Shown here: positions 7,270-14,993 of the stretch, one piece after another | Layout of the letters: each line of letters opens with the position of its first letter | How positions within the stretch are numbered: the stretch's first letter is position 1 | Origin: VFZS01 sp964353255 | GTDB taxonomy: Bacteria; Acidobacteriota; Terriglobia; Bryobacterales; Bryobacteraceae | DNA length: 30,396 nucleotides | NCBI GenBank assembly: GCA_964353255.1 | Contig: CAYGVJ010000064.1 | Location: 1-30,396, forward strand | Direction: 5' to 3' | Program-made: the position numbers and the translations under genes | Notes under the pieces: model-generated | Seen by the model: only the letters and a program-made list of their open reading frames with translations | Told to the model about the DNA's origin: nothing | Databases searched by the model: none

Positions 7270-8622
7270 ATGAGACTCACTAGCGAAGCGGTCCGCCCGG
7301 AGTTTCCCGAGATCCTCACCAGCCTGCCCGGTCCCCGGGCGCGGGCGGTAATCGAGCGCGATCGCAAGACTCTGTCGCCGTCCTACACGCGGCCCTACCC
7401 GCTGGTGGTCGAGCGGGGCCAGGGCGCGATCATCCAGGACGTGGACGGCAACCGGTTTCTGGACTTCAGCGCCGGCATCGCCGTGGTGACCACCGGTCAC
7501 TGCCATCCGCGGGTGGTCGAGGCCATTCAGCAGCAGGCTGCCCGCCTGCTCCACATGTCGGGCACGGACTTCTACTACGAGAACATGGTGGAGCTGGCCG
7601 AGCGGCTGGCGGCTACGGTTCCCGGCGGCCTGCCCCGGCGCGTGTTCTTCGCCAACTCGGGCGCCGAGGCCATCGAGGCCGCCATCAAGCTGGCGCGTTA
7701 CAGCACGGGGCGCGACAAGTTCGTGGCCTTCCTGGGCGCGTTCCACGGGCGCACCCTGGGCGCGCTCTCGCTGACCGCCAGCCGGAGCGTGCAGCGCCGC
7801 GGGTTCGGCCCGCTCATTCCCGGCGTGCATCACGTGCCGTACCCTTACTGCTACCGTTGCGCCTACGGCGGCGCTCCGGCCAGTTGCGCGCTGGAGTGCG
7901 TCCAGGCCATCCAGGGGCTGTTTCGCACGACGCTGCCGCCCGAGGAGGTCGCGGCCATAGTCCTGGAGCCGGTGCAGGGCGAGGGCGGCTACATTGTGCC
8001 GCCCCAGATGTTCTTCGACGAATTGCAGCGGCTGGCGCGCGAGCACGGGATTCTGCTCATCCTGGACGAGGTGCAGTCCGGCATGGGGCGCACGGGGCGG
8101 ATGTGGGCCGCCGAGCATTTCGGTCTGGTCCCGGACATCATCGCCGTGGCCAAGGGGATCGCCAGCGGGCTGCCGCTGGGAGCCATGATCGCGCGGGCCG
8201 AACTGATGAACTGGCTCCCGGGGGCGCACGCCTCGACTTTCGGCGGTAACCCGGTGTCGGTGGCCGCCGCGCTGGCCACCCTGGAGCTGCTGGAGGAGGG
8301 GCTGATCGGCAACGCCGCCCAGATGGGCGCGCGCCTGCTGGGGCGGATGCGCCGGTGGCCGGAGCGCTTCCCCTGCGTGGGCGACGTGCGCGGGCTGGGC
8401 CTGATGATCGGCTTCGAGCTGGTGCACGATCCGCATTCCCGGCGGAAGGCCCCCGAGCTTCGGGACCGCCTGCTGGAGATGGCCTTCCGGCGCGGCTTGC
8501 TGGTGCTGGGCGCCGGGGAGAGTACGGTGCGCCTCTGCCCGCCGCTCACCGTCACGCCCGAGCAGGCTGACTGCGCGCTGGACATGCTGGAAGACTGTCT
8601 GGCCGCCCTGCCGCGCGCCTGA
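7270..8622 (+). CDS. Class III PLP aminotransferase (GABA/ornithine type) with a four-cysteine insert
   Basis: The 450-residue fold-type I enzyme has the class III layout: NSGAEAIEAAIKLAR (PLP-phosphate region), LDEVQSGMGRTG (PLP-ring Asp) and IAVAKGIASGLPLG with the Schiff-base lysine near residue 295. It probably moves an amino group from an omega- or alpha-amino acid to 2-oxoglutarate. An insert at about residues 191-210 carries Cys194, 197, 206 and 210 (YCYRC...C...C). I know this from archaeal-type 4-aminobutyrate/ornithine aminotransferases and related amino acid racemases. Substrate cannot be fixed from sequence. It is transcribed divergently from the SprA-like gene and has no pathway neighbours here. 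Confidence 0.9.
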   Translation: MRLTSEAVRPEFPEILTSLPGPRARAVIERDRKTLSPSYTRPYPLVVERGQGAIIQDVDGNRFLDFSAGIAVVTTGHCHPRVVEAIQQQAARLLHMSGTDFYYENMVELAERLAATVPGGLPRRVFFANSGAEAIEAAIKLARYSTGRDKFVAFLGAFHGRTLGALSLTASRSVQRRGFGPLIPGVHHVPYPYCYRCAYGGAPASCALECVQAIQGLFRTTLPPEEVAAIVLEPVQGEGGYIVPPQMFFDELQRLAREHGILLILDEVQSGMGRTGRMWAAEHFGLVPDIIAVAKGIASGLPLGAMIARAELMNWLPGAHASTFGGNPVSVAAALATLELLEEGLIGNAAQMGARLLGRMRRWPERFPCVGDVRGLGLMIGFELVHDPHSRRKAPELRDRLLEMAFRRGLLVLGAGESTVRLCPPLTVTPEQADCALDMLEDCLAALPRA

Positions 8623-8641
8623 GCGGGGCCTGCCGGCGTAG

Positions 8642-8647
8642 TATAAT
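8642..8647 (+). promoter_or_regulatory. Candidate -10 box for the methyltransferase-yraN pair
   Basis: A perfect TATAAT lies 20 bases after the aminotransferase stop and 16 bases before the ATG at 8664. No good -35 is seen at the usual spacing. If used, it would give a very short or absent 5' leader. Confidence 0.35.
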
Positions 8648-8663
8648 CGCTTGCGCCTTGCCC

Positions 8664-9191
8664 ATGCTGCGCATCCTGGACGTCGGCTGCGGCCGGAACA
8701 AACTCCCCGGCGCCATCGGCATCGACCGGAACCCGGCCAGCCGGGCGGATGTGCTCTGCGACCTGGACCGCACTCCGTACCCGTTTGCCGGCGGCGTCTT
8801 CGACCGGGTGCGCGCCGTCCACGTGATCGAGCACGTCTCCGACGTGATCCGGACCATGGAGGAGTTCCACCGGCTGCTGGCTCCCGGGGGGCGACTGGAG
8901 GTGGTCACGCCGCACTACAGCGATTTCAGCTCCTTCTGCGATCCCAGCCACCGCTGGCACCTGACCAGTTTCTCGTTTCGTTACTTTGGCGAGCGGCATG
9001 GCGGGTTCGGCTACTACTCGAAGTGCAGGTTCCGGGAGATTTCGGTGCGCCTGCGCCTACTTGCCTTGTGGAGATGGCTCGGGGTGGAGTTTCTGGCCAA
9101 CCGTTCCCGGCGCTTCCGCCGGTTCTGGGAGCAGTACCTGTGTTTCGTGATGCGTGGCAAGGTGATCGAGTTCGAGCTGGAGAAAGTGTAG
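8664..9191 (+). CDS. Class I SAM-dependent methyltransferase
   Basis: The 175-residue product begins almost at motif I (MLRILDVGCGRNKLPGAIGID). It then has a post-II motif VHVIEHVSDVIRTMEEFHRLL and PGGRLEVVTPHYSD, the compact Methyltransf_11 pattern. The C-terminal part is Arg/Phe-rich and basic (RSRRFRRFWEQY). The substrate is unknown; small secondary-metabolite or lipid/sugar targets are common for this shape. A TTG two codons upstream (8658) is an alternative start. The stop codon directly abuts the yraN ATG, so the two are surely co-transcribed. Confidence 0.82.
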   Translation: MLRILDVGCGRNKLPGAIGIDRNPASRADVLCDLDRTPYPFAGGVFDRVRAVHVIEHVSDVIRTMEEFHRLLAPGGRLEVVTPHYSDFSSFCDPSHRWHLTSFSFRYFGERHGGFGYYSKCRFREISVRLRLLALWRWLGVEFLANRSRRFRRFWEQYLCFVMRGKVIEFELEKV

Positions 9192-9638
9192 ATGTGGCAA
9201 TGGCTGCTGCGTGGCGCTGACGCGGCGCGCCATCGGGCCCGCCGCAAGCTGTGGACCGCCGACCAGACCACCGGGCGGCGCGGCGAGGACCTGGCGCACC
9301 GCTTTCTGCAGCGGCAAGGCATGACAGTGGTGGCGCGCAACCACCGCCCGCCGTCCGGGAACGGGGAAATCGACCTGATCGCCTGGGACGGCGACACCCT
9401 GGTATTCGTGGAGGTCAAGACGCGGCGCAGCGACGAAGCCGGCGTCCCCGGCCGCAACGTGGACCGCGACAAGGAGACGGCGCTGGTGAGCGCCGGGCGG
9501 CACTACGCCCGGCAGGCGGGCATCCCCTGGGAATGCGTCCGGTTCGACCTGGTCAGCGTGGTGCTGGCCGAACGGCCCGCTCTGGCTCACCGGAAGGATG
9601 CCATCCGGGCGCCGGGGGGCTATAATAGTCGCTCTTGA
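9192..9638 (+). CDS. yraN: YraN family (UPF0102) predicted endonuclease-fold protein
   Basis: The 148-residue protein has the family blocks GRRGEDLAHRFLQRQG (about residues 28-43), GEIDLI (58-63) and VFVEVKTR (71-78). Together they form the E/D-ExK metal site of the PD-(D/E)XK nuclease fold. The biochemical role of YraN proteins is not established; a link with Holliday junctions or recombination is often proposed. It starts directly after the methyltransferase stop. A TATAAT box for galT overlaps its 3' end. Confidence 0.92.
   Translation: MWQWLLRGADAARHRARRKLWTADQTTGRRGEDLAHRFLQRQGMTVVARNHRPPSGNGEIDLIAWDGDTLVFVEVKTRRSDEAGVPGRNVDRDKETALVSAGRHYARQAGIPWECVRFDLVSVVLAERPALAHRKDAIRAPGGYNSRS
9621..9626 (+). 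promoter_or_regulatory. Candidate -10 box upstream of galT
   Basis: A perfect TATAAT lies inside the last codons of yraN, 76 bases before the galT start, followed by a leader with a hairpin. The -35 region is GC-rich and unconvincing. Confidence 0.35.
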
Positions 9639-9655
9639 GGTTGACACACCGGTGG

Positions 9656-9675
9656 CACAGACTTTCCAGTCTGTG
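9656..9675. repeat. Hairpin in the galT leader
   Basis: A perfect 8-bp stem CACAGACT / AGTCTGTG encloses a TTCC loop, 12 bases before the AGGAGG of galT. It may be a small dispersed palindrome or a leader structure affecting galT translation. Confidence 0.5.
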
Positions 9676-9701
9676 TTTCCGATGCCAGGAGGAGCTAGCG
9701 A

Positions 9702-10703
9702 GTGCCTGAGCTGCGAAGGGACCCCGTCACTGGGCGGTGGTTGATCGTCGCCACCGACCGGGCCCTCCGTCCCGCCGACTTCGCTCGCGAACGCGTCGTG
9801 ACCAAGGGCAAGGGGTTCTGCCCTTTCTGCCCGGGCCACGAAGGCCGCACCCCTCCCGAGGTGCTGGCCTACCGGCCCACGGGCGGTCCCAACCAGCCCG
9901 GCTGGACCCTCCGCGTGGTTCCCGACAAGTTTCCGGCCCTCCGCGTCGAGGGCGATCTCGAGCGCCACGGCGAGGGCATCTACGACCGCATGAACGGCAT
10001 CGGGGCCCATGAGGTCATCATCGAGAGCCCCGAGCACCGGCTCACCATGAGCACCCTGCCGGAAAAGCGCGTCGAGGATGTCTTCTGGGCCTTCCGTGAC
10101 CGGATCCAGGACCTCAAGAAGGACCATCGTCTGCGCTACATCCTGGTCTTCAAGAACCACGGGGAGGCCGTCGGCGCTACGCTCGAGCACCCCCACTCCC
10201 AGCTCATCGCCCTGCCGATCATCCCCAAGCGGGTGGTGGAAGAAATGGAGGGCTCCCGCCGCTACTACGAGCTGCGGGAACGCTGCGTCTACTGCGACAT
10301 GCTGCGGCAGGAGGCCGATACGGGAACCCGCGTGGTTCTGGAGACGGATCATTTCCTGGCGATCTGCCCCTATGCGGCGCGCTTCCCCTTCGAGGTGTGG
10401 ATCCTGCCGCGGCGGCACCGGTCGCATTTCGAGCAGGCCGACATTCCCACGATCGAGAACCTGGGCTGGCTGATGCGCGCAGTCCTGCGCAAGATCGACA
10501 AGGTGCTCGAGCAGCCGCCGTTCAACTTCAACCTGCACACCGCGCCGGTCCAGGAGCCCGAGATGCCCCACTACCACTGGCACCTGGAGCTGATTCCCAA
10601 GCTGACGCGCGTGGCCGGCTTCGAATGGGGCAGCGGGTTCTACATCAACCCCACCCCGCCCGAAGAAGCGGCCAAGCACCTGCGCGAGGCGGGCCTGCTG
10701 TAG
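9702..10703 (+). CDS. galT: Galactose-1-phosphate uridylyltransferase
   Basis: The 333-residue protein has the GalT HIT-fold duplication. Zinc-type cysteine pairs are CPFC (residues 40-43) and CVYC near 195-200. The active-site HPHSQ is at 163-167, with the nucleophilic second histidine at 165. The C-terminal half contains HYHWHLELIPK. The enzyme exchanges UMP between UDP-glucose and galactose-1-phosphate in the Leloir pathway. The GTG start is fixed by AGGAGG nine bases upstream. Ser replaces the usual Pro in HPHPQ, a common variant. Its 3' end overlaps a convergent small gene by 59 bases. A GH35 beta-galactosidase-like gene nearby fits galactose use. Confidence 0.93.
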   Translation: MPELRRDPVTGRWLIVATDRALRPADFARERVVTKGKGFCPFCPGHEGRTPPEVLAYRPTGGPNQPGWTLRVVPDKFPALRVEGDLERHGEGIYDRMNGIGAHEVIIESPEHRLTMSTLPEKRVEDVFWAFRDRIQDLKKDHRLRYILVFKNHGEAVGATLEHPHSQLIALPIIPKRVVEEMEGSRRYYELRERCVYCDMLRQEADTGTRVVLETDHFLAICPYAARFPFEVWILPRRHRSHFEQADIPTIENLGWLMRAVLRKIDKVLEQPPFNFNLHTAPVQEPEMPHYHWHLELIPKLTRVAGFEWGSGFYINPTPPEEAAKHLREAGLL

Positions 10704-10995
10704 CGGCCAGCAGCCGCCGGGCGGTTTCCGCCGGCGTCACGGCTTCCAGACGGCAGCTCTGCCGCCCGCAGCGTCCTTCCAGAGTCACCTTGCCGCACTG
10801 CTCGCTGACGCGGTACACGGTGCGGGCCCCGCGCTCCTGGAGCAAGCGTTCCAGCGGCCAGTCCGAGCTGGCCAGCATCTCGATGGAACCCTCAGCCGAG
10901 ATCAGGATGGTGAAATCCGTGAGCGCCCCTGCCGAGGCCGAGACGGCCTCGGCGGCTTCCAGGATGTTCCGGGCGTCTTCGAGGAACTGCCTCAC
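10645..10995 (-). CDS. Small hypothetical protein of acidobacterial type
   Basis: From the GTG at 10995 this is a 116-residue protein. The core reads FTILISAEGSIEMLASSDWPL, then GARTVYRVSEQ and LEGRCGRQSCRLE. I recognise this pattern from unnamed acidobacterial proteins near other genes (FTI...SDWPL...GA...YRV). It begins with a helical FLEDARNILEAAEAV segment. The exact start is uncertain because the frame continues upstream into the MFS gene. It runs convergent to galT, overlapping its last 59 bases, and divergent from the transporter. No function can be assigned. Confidence 0.6.
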   Translation of the reverse strand: MRQFLEDARNILEAAEAVSASAGALTDFTILISAEGSIEMLASSDWPLERLLQERGARTVYRVSEQCGKVTLEGRCGRQSCRLEAVTPAETARRLLAATAGPPRAGAWPLLRAGWG

Positions 10996-11082
10996 ACTGC
11001 TCTTATCGAACCGCCCACGTGGGATGAGACTCCCGTCTTCGGTTGCACTTCCCCCCTCCCCCGTGATGTGATATCCCTTCTC

Positions 11083-12384
11083 ATGCCCTTCTCCGCTCCC
11101 GAGGTTCATCAGAAGCCCACGCGCACGCGGCATTGGGTGATCGTTTTCGCGATCACCCTCTCGGTCATCACCTACATCGATCGGGTCTGCATCTCGCAGG
11201 CCGCACCCATCATGCGCCGCGAGCTCGGGCTTAGCGCGGTCCAAATGGGCTCCATCTTCGCCGCTTTCGCCTGGGCCTACGCTTTGTTCGAGATCCCGGG
11301 CGGCTGGCTGGGGGACTGGCTGGGGCCGCGGCGGGTGTTGATGCGCATTGTAGTGTGGTGGTCCTTCTTCACGGCCGCCACGGGCTGGGCGTGGAGCTTC
11401 GTCTCGCTCTGGGTGACCCGTTTCCTGTTCGGGGCGGGCGAGGCCGGCTGCTTCCCCAACCTGACCAAGGCCTTCACCACCTGGCTGCCTCAGCACGAGC
11501 GCGTGCGGGCCCAGGGCATCATGTGGATGAGCGCCCGCTGGGGGGGCGCCTTCACCCCGGTGCTGGTGGTCTGGGTGTTCCACTTCATGAGCTGGCGGCG
11601 GGCCTTTGAGCTGTTCGGCGGCCTCGGGGTGGTCTGGGCCGTCTTCTTCTTCTGGTGGTACCGCGACAACCCGCGCCACCACAAGGGCGTCAACGCCGCC
11701 GAGCTGGCGCTGCTCAAAGGGGCCGAGGAGACGGCCTCCGGGCACGGCGACGTACCCTGGGGCAAGCTGATCGGTTCGCTGACCGTCTGGATGCTGTGGG
11801 CGCAGTACTTCTTCGTGTCCTACACCTGGTTCTTCTTCATCTCCTGGTTGCCCACGTATTTGCAGGAGTACCGGGGACTGACGTCGGAGCGCGCGGCGCA
11901 GCTTGCCATCTTCCCGCTGTTCTTCGGCGGAGCGGGGTGTATGGTCAGCGGAATCCTGAACCCGCACGTGGCGCGCTGGATGGGCAGCGTGGCCAAGGCC
12001 CGGCGGCTGATCGCCTACGTCGGCACGGCCGGCGCCTGCCTGATGCTGGTCTTGCACGCCGGCATCCGCGACCCCTGGCTGGCGATGATCGCCATGGGCA
12101 TGGCCAGCTTCGGCAACGACATACTGATGCCCGGAAGCTGGGGCGCCTGCATGGACGTGGGCGGCAAGTACGCCGGGACCCTCTCGGGGTCGATGAACAT
12201 GATGGGCAATCTGGGCAGCGCCGTGAGCCCGCTGGTGATCAGCTACCTGATGCAGCTTCCCGGCGGCTGGCAGCTCAGCGTGTACAGCATGGCCTTCGCT
12301 TACGTCCTAGCGGGTCTGTGCTGGCTGTTCATCGACCCGGTCACGCCGCTGGAGGAGCGCGGGGCAGCCCCACGGGCTGCCTGA
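11083..12384 (+). CDS. MFS transporter of the anion:cation symporter (ACS) type
   Basis: The roughly 433-residue integral membrane protein has about twelve hydrophobic segments. It carries ACS hallmarks: ITYIDRVCISQAAPIM in helix 1, then GGWLGDWLGPRRVL (the MFS A-motif) and FLFGAGEAGCFPNL. The central loop FFWWYRDNPRHHKGVN is typical of hexuronate/glucarate and other sugar-acid proton symporters. The substrate is probably a carboxylated sugar or similar organic anion. A GTG at 11068 is an alternative start; neither start has a good Shine-Dalgarno. It converges on the GH35 gene, which could supply its substrate. Confidence 0.88.
   Translation: MPFSAPEVHQKPTRTRHWVIVFAITLSVITYIDRVCISQAAPIMRRELGLSAVQMGSIFAAFAWAYALFEIPGGWLGDWLGPRRVLMRIVVWWSFFTAATGWAWSFVSLWVTRFLFGAGEAGCFPNLTKAFTTWLPQHERVRAQGIMWMSARWGGAFTPVLVVWVFHFMSWRRAFELFGGLGVVWAVFFFWWYRDNPRHHKGVNAAELALLKGAEETASGHGDVPWGKLIGSLTVWMLWAQYFFVSYTWFFFISWLPTYLQEYRGLTSERAAQLAIFPLFFGGAGCMVSGILNPHVARWMGSVAKARRLIAYVGTAGACLMLVLHAGIRDPWLAMIAMGMASFGNDILMPGSWGACMDVGGKYAGTLSGSMNMMGNLGSAVSPLVISYLMQLPGGWQLSVYSMAFAYVLAGLCWLFIDPVTPLEERGAAPRAA
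12363..12381. terminator. Hairpin at the end of the MFS gene
   Basis: An 8-bp perfect stem GGCAGCCC / GGGCTGCC with a CAC loop covers the final codons up to the stop, in the 29-bp gap region between convergent genes. There is no U-tract, so termination activity is uncertain. Confidence 0.4.
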
Positions 12385-12413
12385 CAGGCCCAGTGACAGG
12401 CCATGGGCCCGTC

Positions 12414-14030
12414 CTACTCGTAGCGGTACACGGTGCAACGCTCAATGTTGATTCTGCGGCTGTCGAAACGGCACTTCTGGCCCTGGTCGTTCTCATCGCC
12501 GTTGAGGCGGCGGCCGGGGATCCACTTCCCGTTGCGGTAGACTCCCTCATCCACCGCGCCGACGCCGGCCAGCGCCGGGCCGGGAGTCCTCGGCTTGAAG
12601 GCGACGCGGAAGCCGCTGCCGACGCCGACAAACTCGTCGGGGCCGGTGGCGATGATCAGGCCGTAGCCCAGCTCGGCGCCGCGGCCAAAGATGGAGTCCA
12701 GCGAGATCTCCACGTCGTACCCGCCCAGTTGGCGCTTTACCGCGGGGTTCTCCTTGTCCAGGACGAAGCCGGCCATCTCGCCCTTGCCCTGGTGCTTGAG
12801 AATCAGCGGCGCCATCTGGGCGATGGCTTCGTAGCTCTTGCTGAGCGGCGAATCTTTGGGGTTCTCGATCGAATCCACGGCGAACGGCGAGGTGCCGATG
12901 GCGTCGTGCTGGCCGATGGCGTAGAAGACGTTTCGCGGGCCCGCCATCTGACCCGGCATCTCCGGAATGAACAGCGGATTGCCGCGCCGGGTGTACCGCT
13001 GGCACCACTCCTGGAAGTTCACCTGGTAGATATCCGGCGCCAGCAGGTCAATGTGCGGGCCGCCGGCCAGCCAGATGTCCATGGTGTGCGGCAAGGGGCC
13101 ACCGCTGGGCCATTCCCCGGGCTTGCGGCTCGGCGAGCTTAGCCAGGCGTTCGCGTACACGGGGATGGCATACTCGGCCTTACCCGCCGTCGCCACCCGG
13201 TCCACGTAGCGGGCGTAGTTCCAGGCCATGAAGATCTCGTCGGTCTCCGGCCCCGCGCCGAAGACCTCTTCCCAGGTTCCGGCGGTCTTGAAGCCCGCGG
13301 CCTCCCAGCGTTTCTTGACCTCGGCAAGCAGCTCGTTCTTGTTCTTCTGTAAGTACTCCATCAGCTCCCGCGGAACCGGCCTGGCGAAGGCCTCGTTGGC
13401 CAGCGCGTTGCGGTCCCGGCTGTCCCCCAACACGCCCACCTCGTTTTCCACCTGCATCATGATGACAGTGTGGTCCGCGCCGTCCACTTCCCGGATATGG
13501 CGCATGAGGGCGGCGTACGCCTTGGCGTCGGCTTTCCAGTTCGCCTCGGCCAGGGTGGACAGGACCTCGATGGTCTCCCCGTTACGGACCCGAACCCTGG
13601 GAAACCGCTTGTAGTCCTTCTTGACCCATACCGGGATGTAGCTTGACTGGCCGTTCTTCCAGCTTCCGAACCACAGGAAGACCAGGCGCAGGTTGTACCG
13701 GCGGGCCTCCTGAATCAGGCCATCGACCAGCGCGAAGTCGAACTTCCCTTCCTCCGGCTCGACCAGTTCCCAGGAAACCGGCGTCAGGACGGTGTTGAAG
13801 TTCAGGTCCACCATCCGTTGCCAGATGGGTTTCATGTATTCCAGGCTCGACGAGCTGGAGTTGCGCAACTCGCCGCCGATGATCAGGAACGGCTGGCCGT
13901 CCACGATCAACTGCCTGGCAGTGCCTTGGTTTCTCAATTGAGGATGGCCTCCTGCCGGCCCGGCTTGCCCGAGCGCGGCGACCGACGCCATCCCGAGAAG
14001 AACTACGACAACAAGCAGGTGTCTCGTCAT
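12414..14030 (-). CDS. Secreted glycoside hydrolase, GH35/DUF5597 beta-galactosidase type
   Basis: The 538-residue protein has a Sec signal peptide (MTRHLLVVVVLLGMASVAALGQA). A clan-A TIM barrel follows, starting with LIVDGQPFLIIGGELRNSSSSS. The predicted acid/base is Glu197 in QVENEVG, and the nucleophile is Glu357 in FIPEMPG. The C-terminal part (about 430-538) is beta-rich, as in the DUF5597 domain. It would act outside the cytoplasmic membrane on beta-galactosides or related plant oligosaccharides; exact specificity cannot be read. It converges on the ACS transporter, and galT is close by. Just upstream lies a fragment of bshB1. Confidence 0.9.
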   Translation of the reverse strand: MTRHLLVVVVLLGMASVAALGQAGPAGGHPQLRNQGTARQLIVDGQPFLIIGGELRNSSSSSLEYMKPIWQRMVDLNFNTVLTPVSWELVEPEEGKFDFALVDGLIQEARRYNLRLVFLWFGSWKNGQSSYIPVWVKKDYKRFPRVRVRNGETIEVLSTLAEANWKADAKAYAALMRHIREVDGADHTVIMMQVENEVGVLGDSRDRNALANEAFARPVPRELMEYLQKNKNELLAEVKKRWEAAGFKTAGTWEEVFGAGPETDEIFMAWNYARYVDRVATAGKAEYAIPVYANAWLSSPSRKPGEWPSGGPLPHTMDIWLAGGPHIDLLAPDIYQVNFQEWCQRYTRRGNPLFIPEMPGQMAGPRNVFYAIGQHDAIGTSPFAVDSIENPKDSPLSKSYEAIAQMAPLILKHQGKGEMAGFVLDKENPAVKRQLGGYDVEISLDSIFGRGAELGYGLIIATGPDEFVGVGSGFRVAFKPRTPGPALAGVGAVDEGVYRNGKWIPGRRLNGDENDQGQKCRFDSRRINIERCTVYRYE

Positions 14031-14046
14031 TGTCTCCCTCCCGAGA

Positions 14047-14142
14047 CTAGAAACTCCGGACTCCCATGTTTACCACGTCCTCCACGCGCAGGGTCTCCTT
14101 GCACACGAAGGGTTCCCCGTAGCGGACGCCAATCAGGTTACC
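14047..14142 (-). pseudogene. bshB1 tail fragment A (3'-terminal 31 codons)
   Basis: The minus strand encodes GNLIGVRYGEPFVCKET followed by LRVEDVVNMGVRSF and a stop. This equals the last 31 residues of the intact gene at 17710-18426, with Glu for Asp at one site. By eye about eight of 96 bases differ. It has no start and stands alone between the GH35 gene and the DUF4160 gene. It marks the left edge of the accessory island. Confidence 0.9.
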
Positions 14143-14184
14143 ACACACACCTACGGGCCAGACCGGGTTAAACTGATTTCAGGG

Positions 14185-14445
14185 ATGCCGACCATCAGCC
14201 GGTTTTTCGGGATCGTGATCCGGATGTACCACCGCGAACACGCGCCGCCGCACTTCCACGTCATCTACGGGGATCAGTGGGCCGCGATCGCGATTGAGAG
14301 CCTCGAGGTCATTGAGGGCTGGCTAGGCCGCCGCGCCGCCGGACTGGTCCTGGATTGGGCTGAGCTGCATCGCAACGAGCTGATGGAGAACTGGCGGCTG
14401 GCCGAAGCCCGGCAGGGGCTGAAGCAGATCCGCCCTTTGGAGTAG
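14185..14445 (+). CDS. DUF4160 domain protein
   Basis: The 86-residue protein is a full-length DUF4160 protein. It opens MPTISRFFGIVIRMY, followed by HAPPHFHVIYGD and a C-terminal helix WRLAEARQGLKQIRPLE. The family function is not established. It is commonly paired with DUF2442 and has a toxin-antitoxin-like size and arrangement, which is only suggestive. A CAGGG element precedes the ATG. The DUF2442 gene follows after five bases. A remnant of a second copy, lacking the middle of the gene, lies at 17364-17420. Confidence 0.9.
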   Translation: MPTISRFFGIVIRMYHREHAPPHFHVIYGDQWAAIAIESLEVIEGWLGRRAAGLVLDWAELHRNELMENWRLAEARQGLKQIRPLE

Positions 14446-14450
14446 CGACC

Positions 14451-14708
14451 ATGTACCGCGTGAAGAGTGTTGAAGCGTTGCCTGGCTTCAGGCTCGCAAT
14501 CGAGTTTGACGATAGCCTGTCAGGCGTTGTGGACCTGTCCGGGGAACTGTTCGGAGAGATGTTCGAACCGCTCCGTGACGAGGCCTACTTCCGGCAGGTT
14601 GGCATCGACGAGTTCGGCGTCATCTGCTGGCCGAACGGCGCAGACCTGGCCCCCGACGCGCTGCATCAGGAATTGGCCAGTCAGGAGCACGCGCCGGCCG
14701 CCGTGTGA
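14451..14708 (+). CDS. DUF2442 domain protein, copy 1
   Basis: This 85-residue protein has the DUF2442 pattern: V-K-x-V-E-ALPGFRLAIEFDD, then GVVDLSGELFGEMFEPLRD, FRQVGIDEFGVICWPNGADL and APDALHQEL. Function is unknown. It forms a two-gene unit with DUF4160 and could be its partner or regulator. It is nearly identical to the copy at 17426-17683, which differs at residues 2 (Tyr/Cys) and 23 (Leu/Val). Confidence 0.92.
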   Translation: MYRVKSVEALPGFRLAIEFDDSLSGVVDLSGELFGEMFEPLRDEAYFRQVGIDEFGVICWPNGADLAPDALHQELASQEHAPAAV

Positions 14709-14734
14709 GGCCGCCGGCCGACCCTGCGCGCCCC

Positions 14735-14993
14735 CTAGAAGCTCCGCACTCCCATGTTTACCACGTCGTCCACGCGCAGGGTCTCCTTGCACACGAATGG
14801 CTCGCCGTAGCGGACGCCGATCAGGTTGCCGTAGAAGCGCGCCACCGCCGCCAGGCGCTCCCGGATCTCCGCGGGCGCGGGAAACAGCTCGGCGGCCCCC
14901 TCCTGCGGGGCATACTGCGACTGGTAGACCAGCAGCGCCTCCACGCGGCGCTCGAACTGCGCCGAGATGTCCACCACGAAAGACGGCGTGACG
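14735..14993 (-). pseudogene. bshB1 tail fragment B (3'-terminal 85 codons)
   Basis: The minus strand encodes residues of about 154-238 of the BshB1-like deacetylase, from SFVVDISAQFERR to the normal stop. At 14993 the match to the intact gene ends and unrelated sequence follows. The zinc-binding N-terminal half is missing, so it cannot be active. It is essentially identical to the intact gene over this stretch, implying a recent duplication. Confidence 0.93.

Larger units (their letters stand above)
14158..14993. repeat. Duplicated block, copy 1 (DUF4160–DUF2442–bshB1 tail)
   Basis: This block recurs at 17337-17968. The left 54 bases (14158-14211) match with a shift of 3179. The stretch from about 14425 to 14993 matches with a constant shift of 2975. 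About 200 bases between them are missing from copy 2. From the DUF2442 start to 14993 I found only about four differences in 543 bases by eye. Similarity stops abruptly at 14993. Confidence 0.92.

Noticed and set aside
7015..8436. A 473-codon minus-strand open frame opposite the aminotransferase
   Set aside because: Same reason: antisense shadow of a well-conserved enzyme.
9057..10679. A 540-codon minus-strand open frame opposite methyltransferase, yraN and galT
   Set aside because: It lies antisense to three recognised genes and its product has no recognisable motif.
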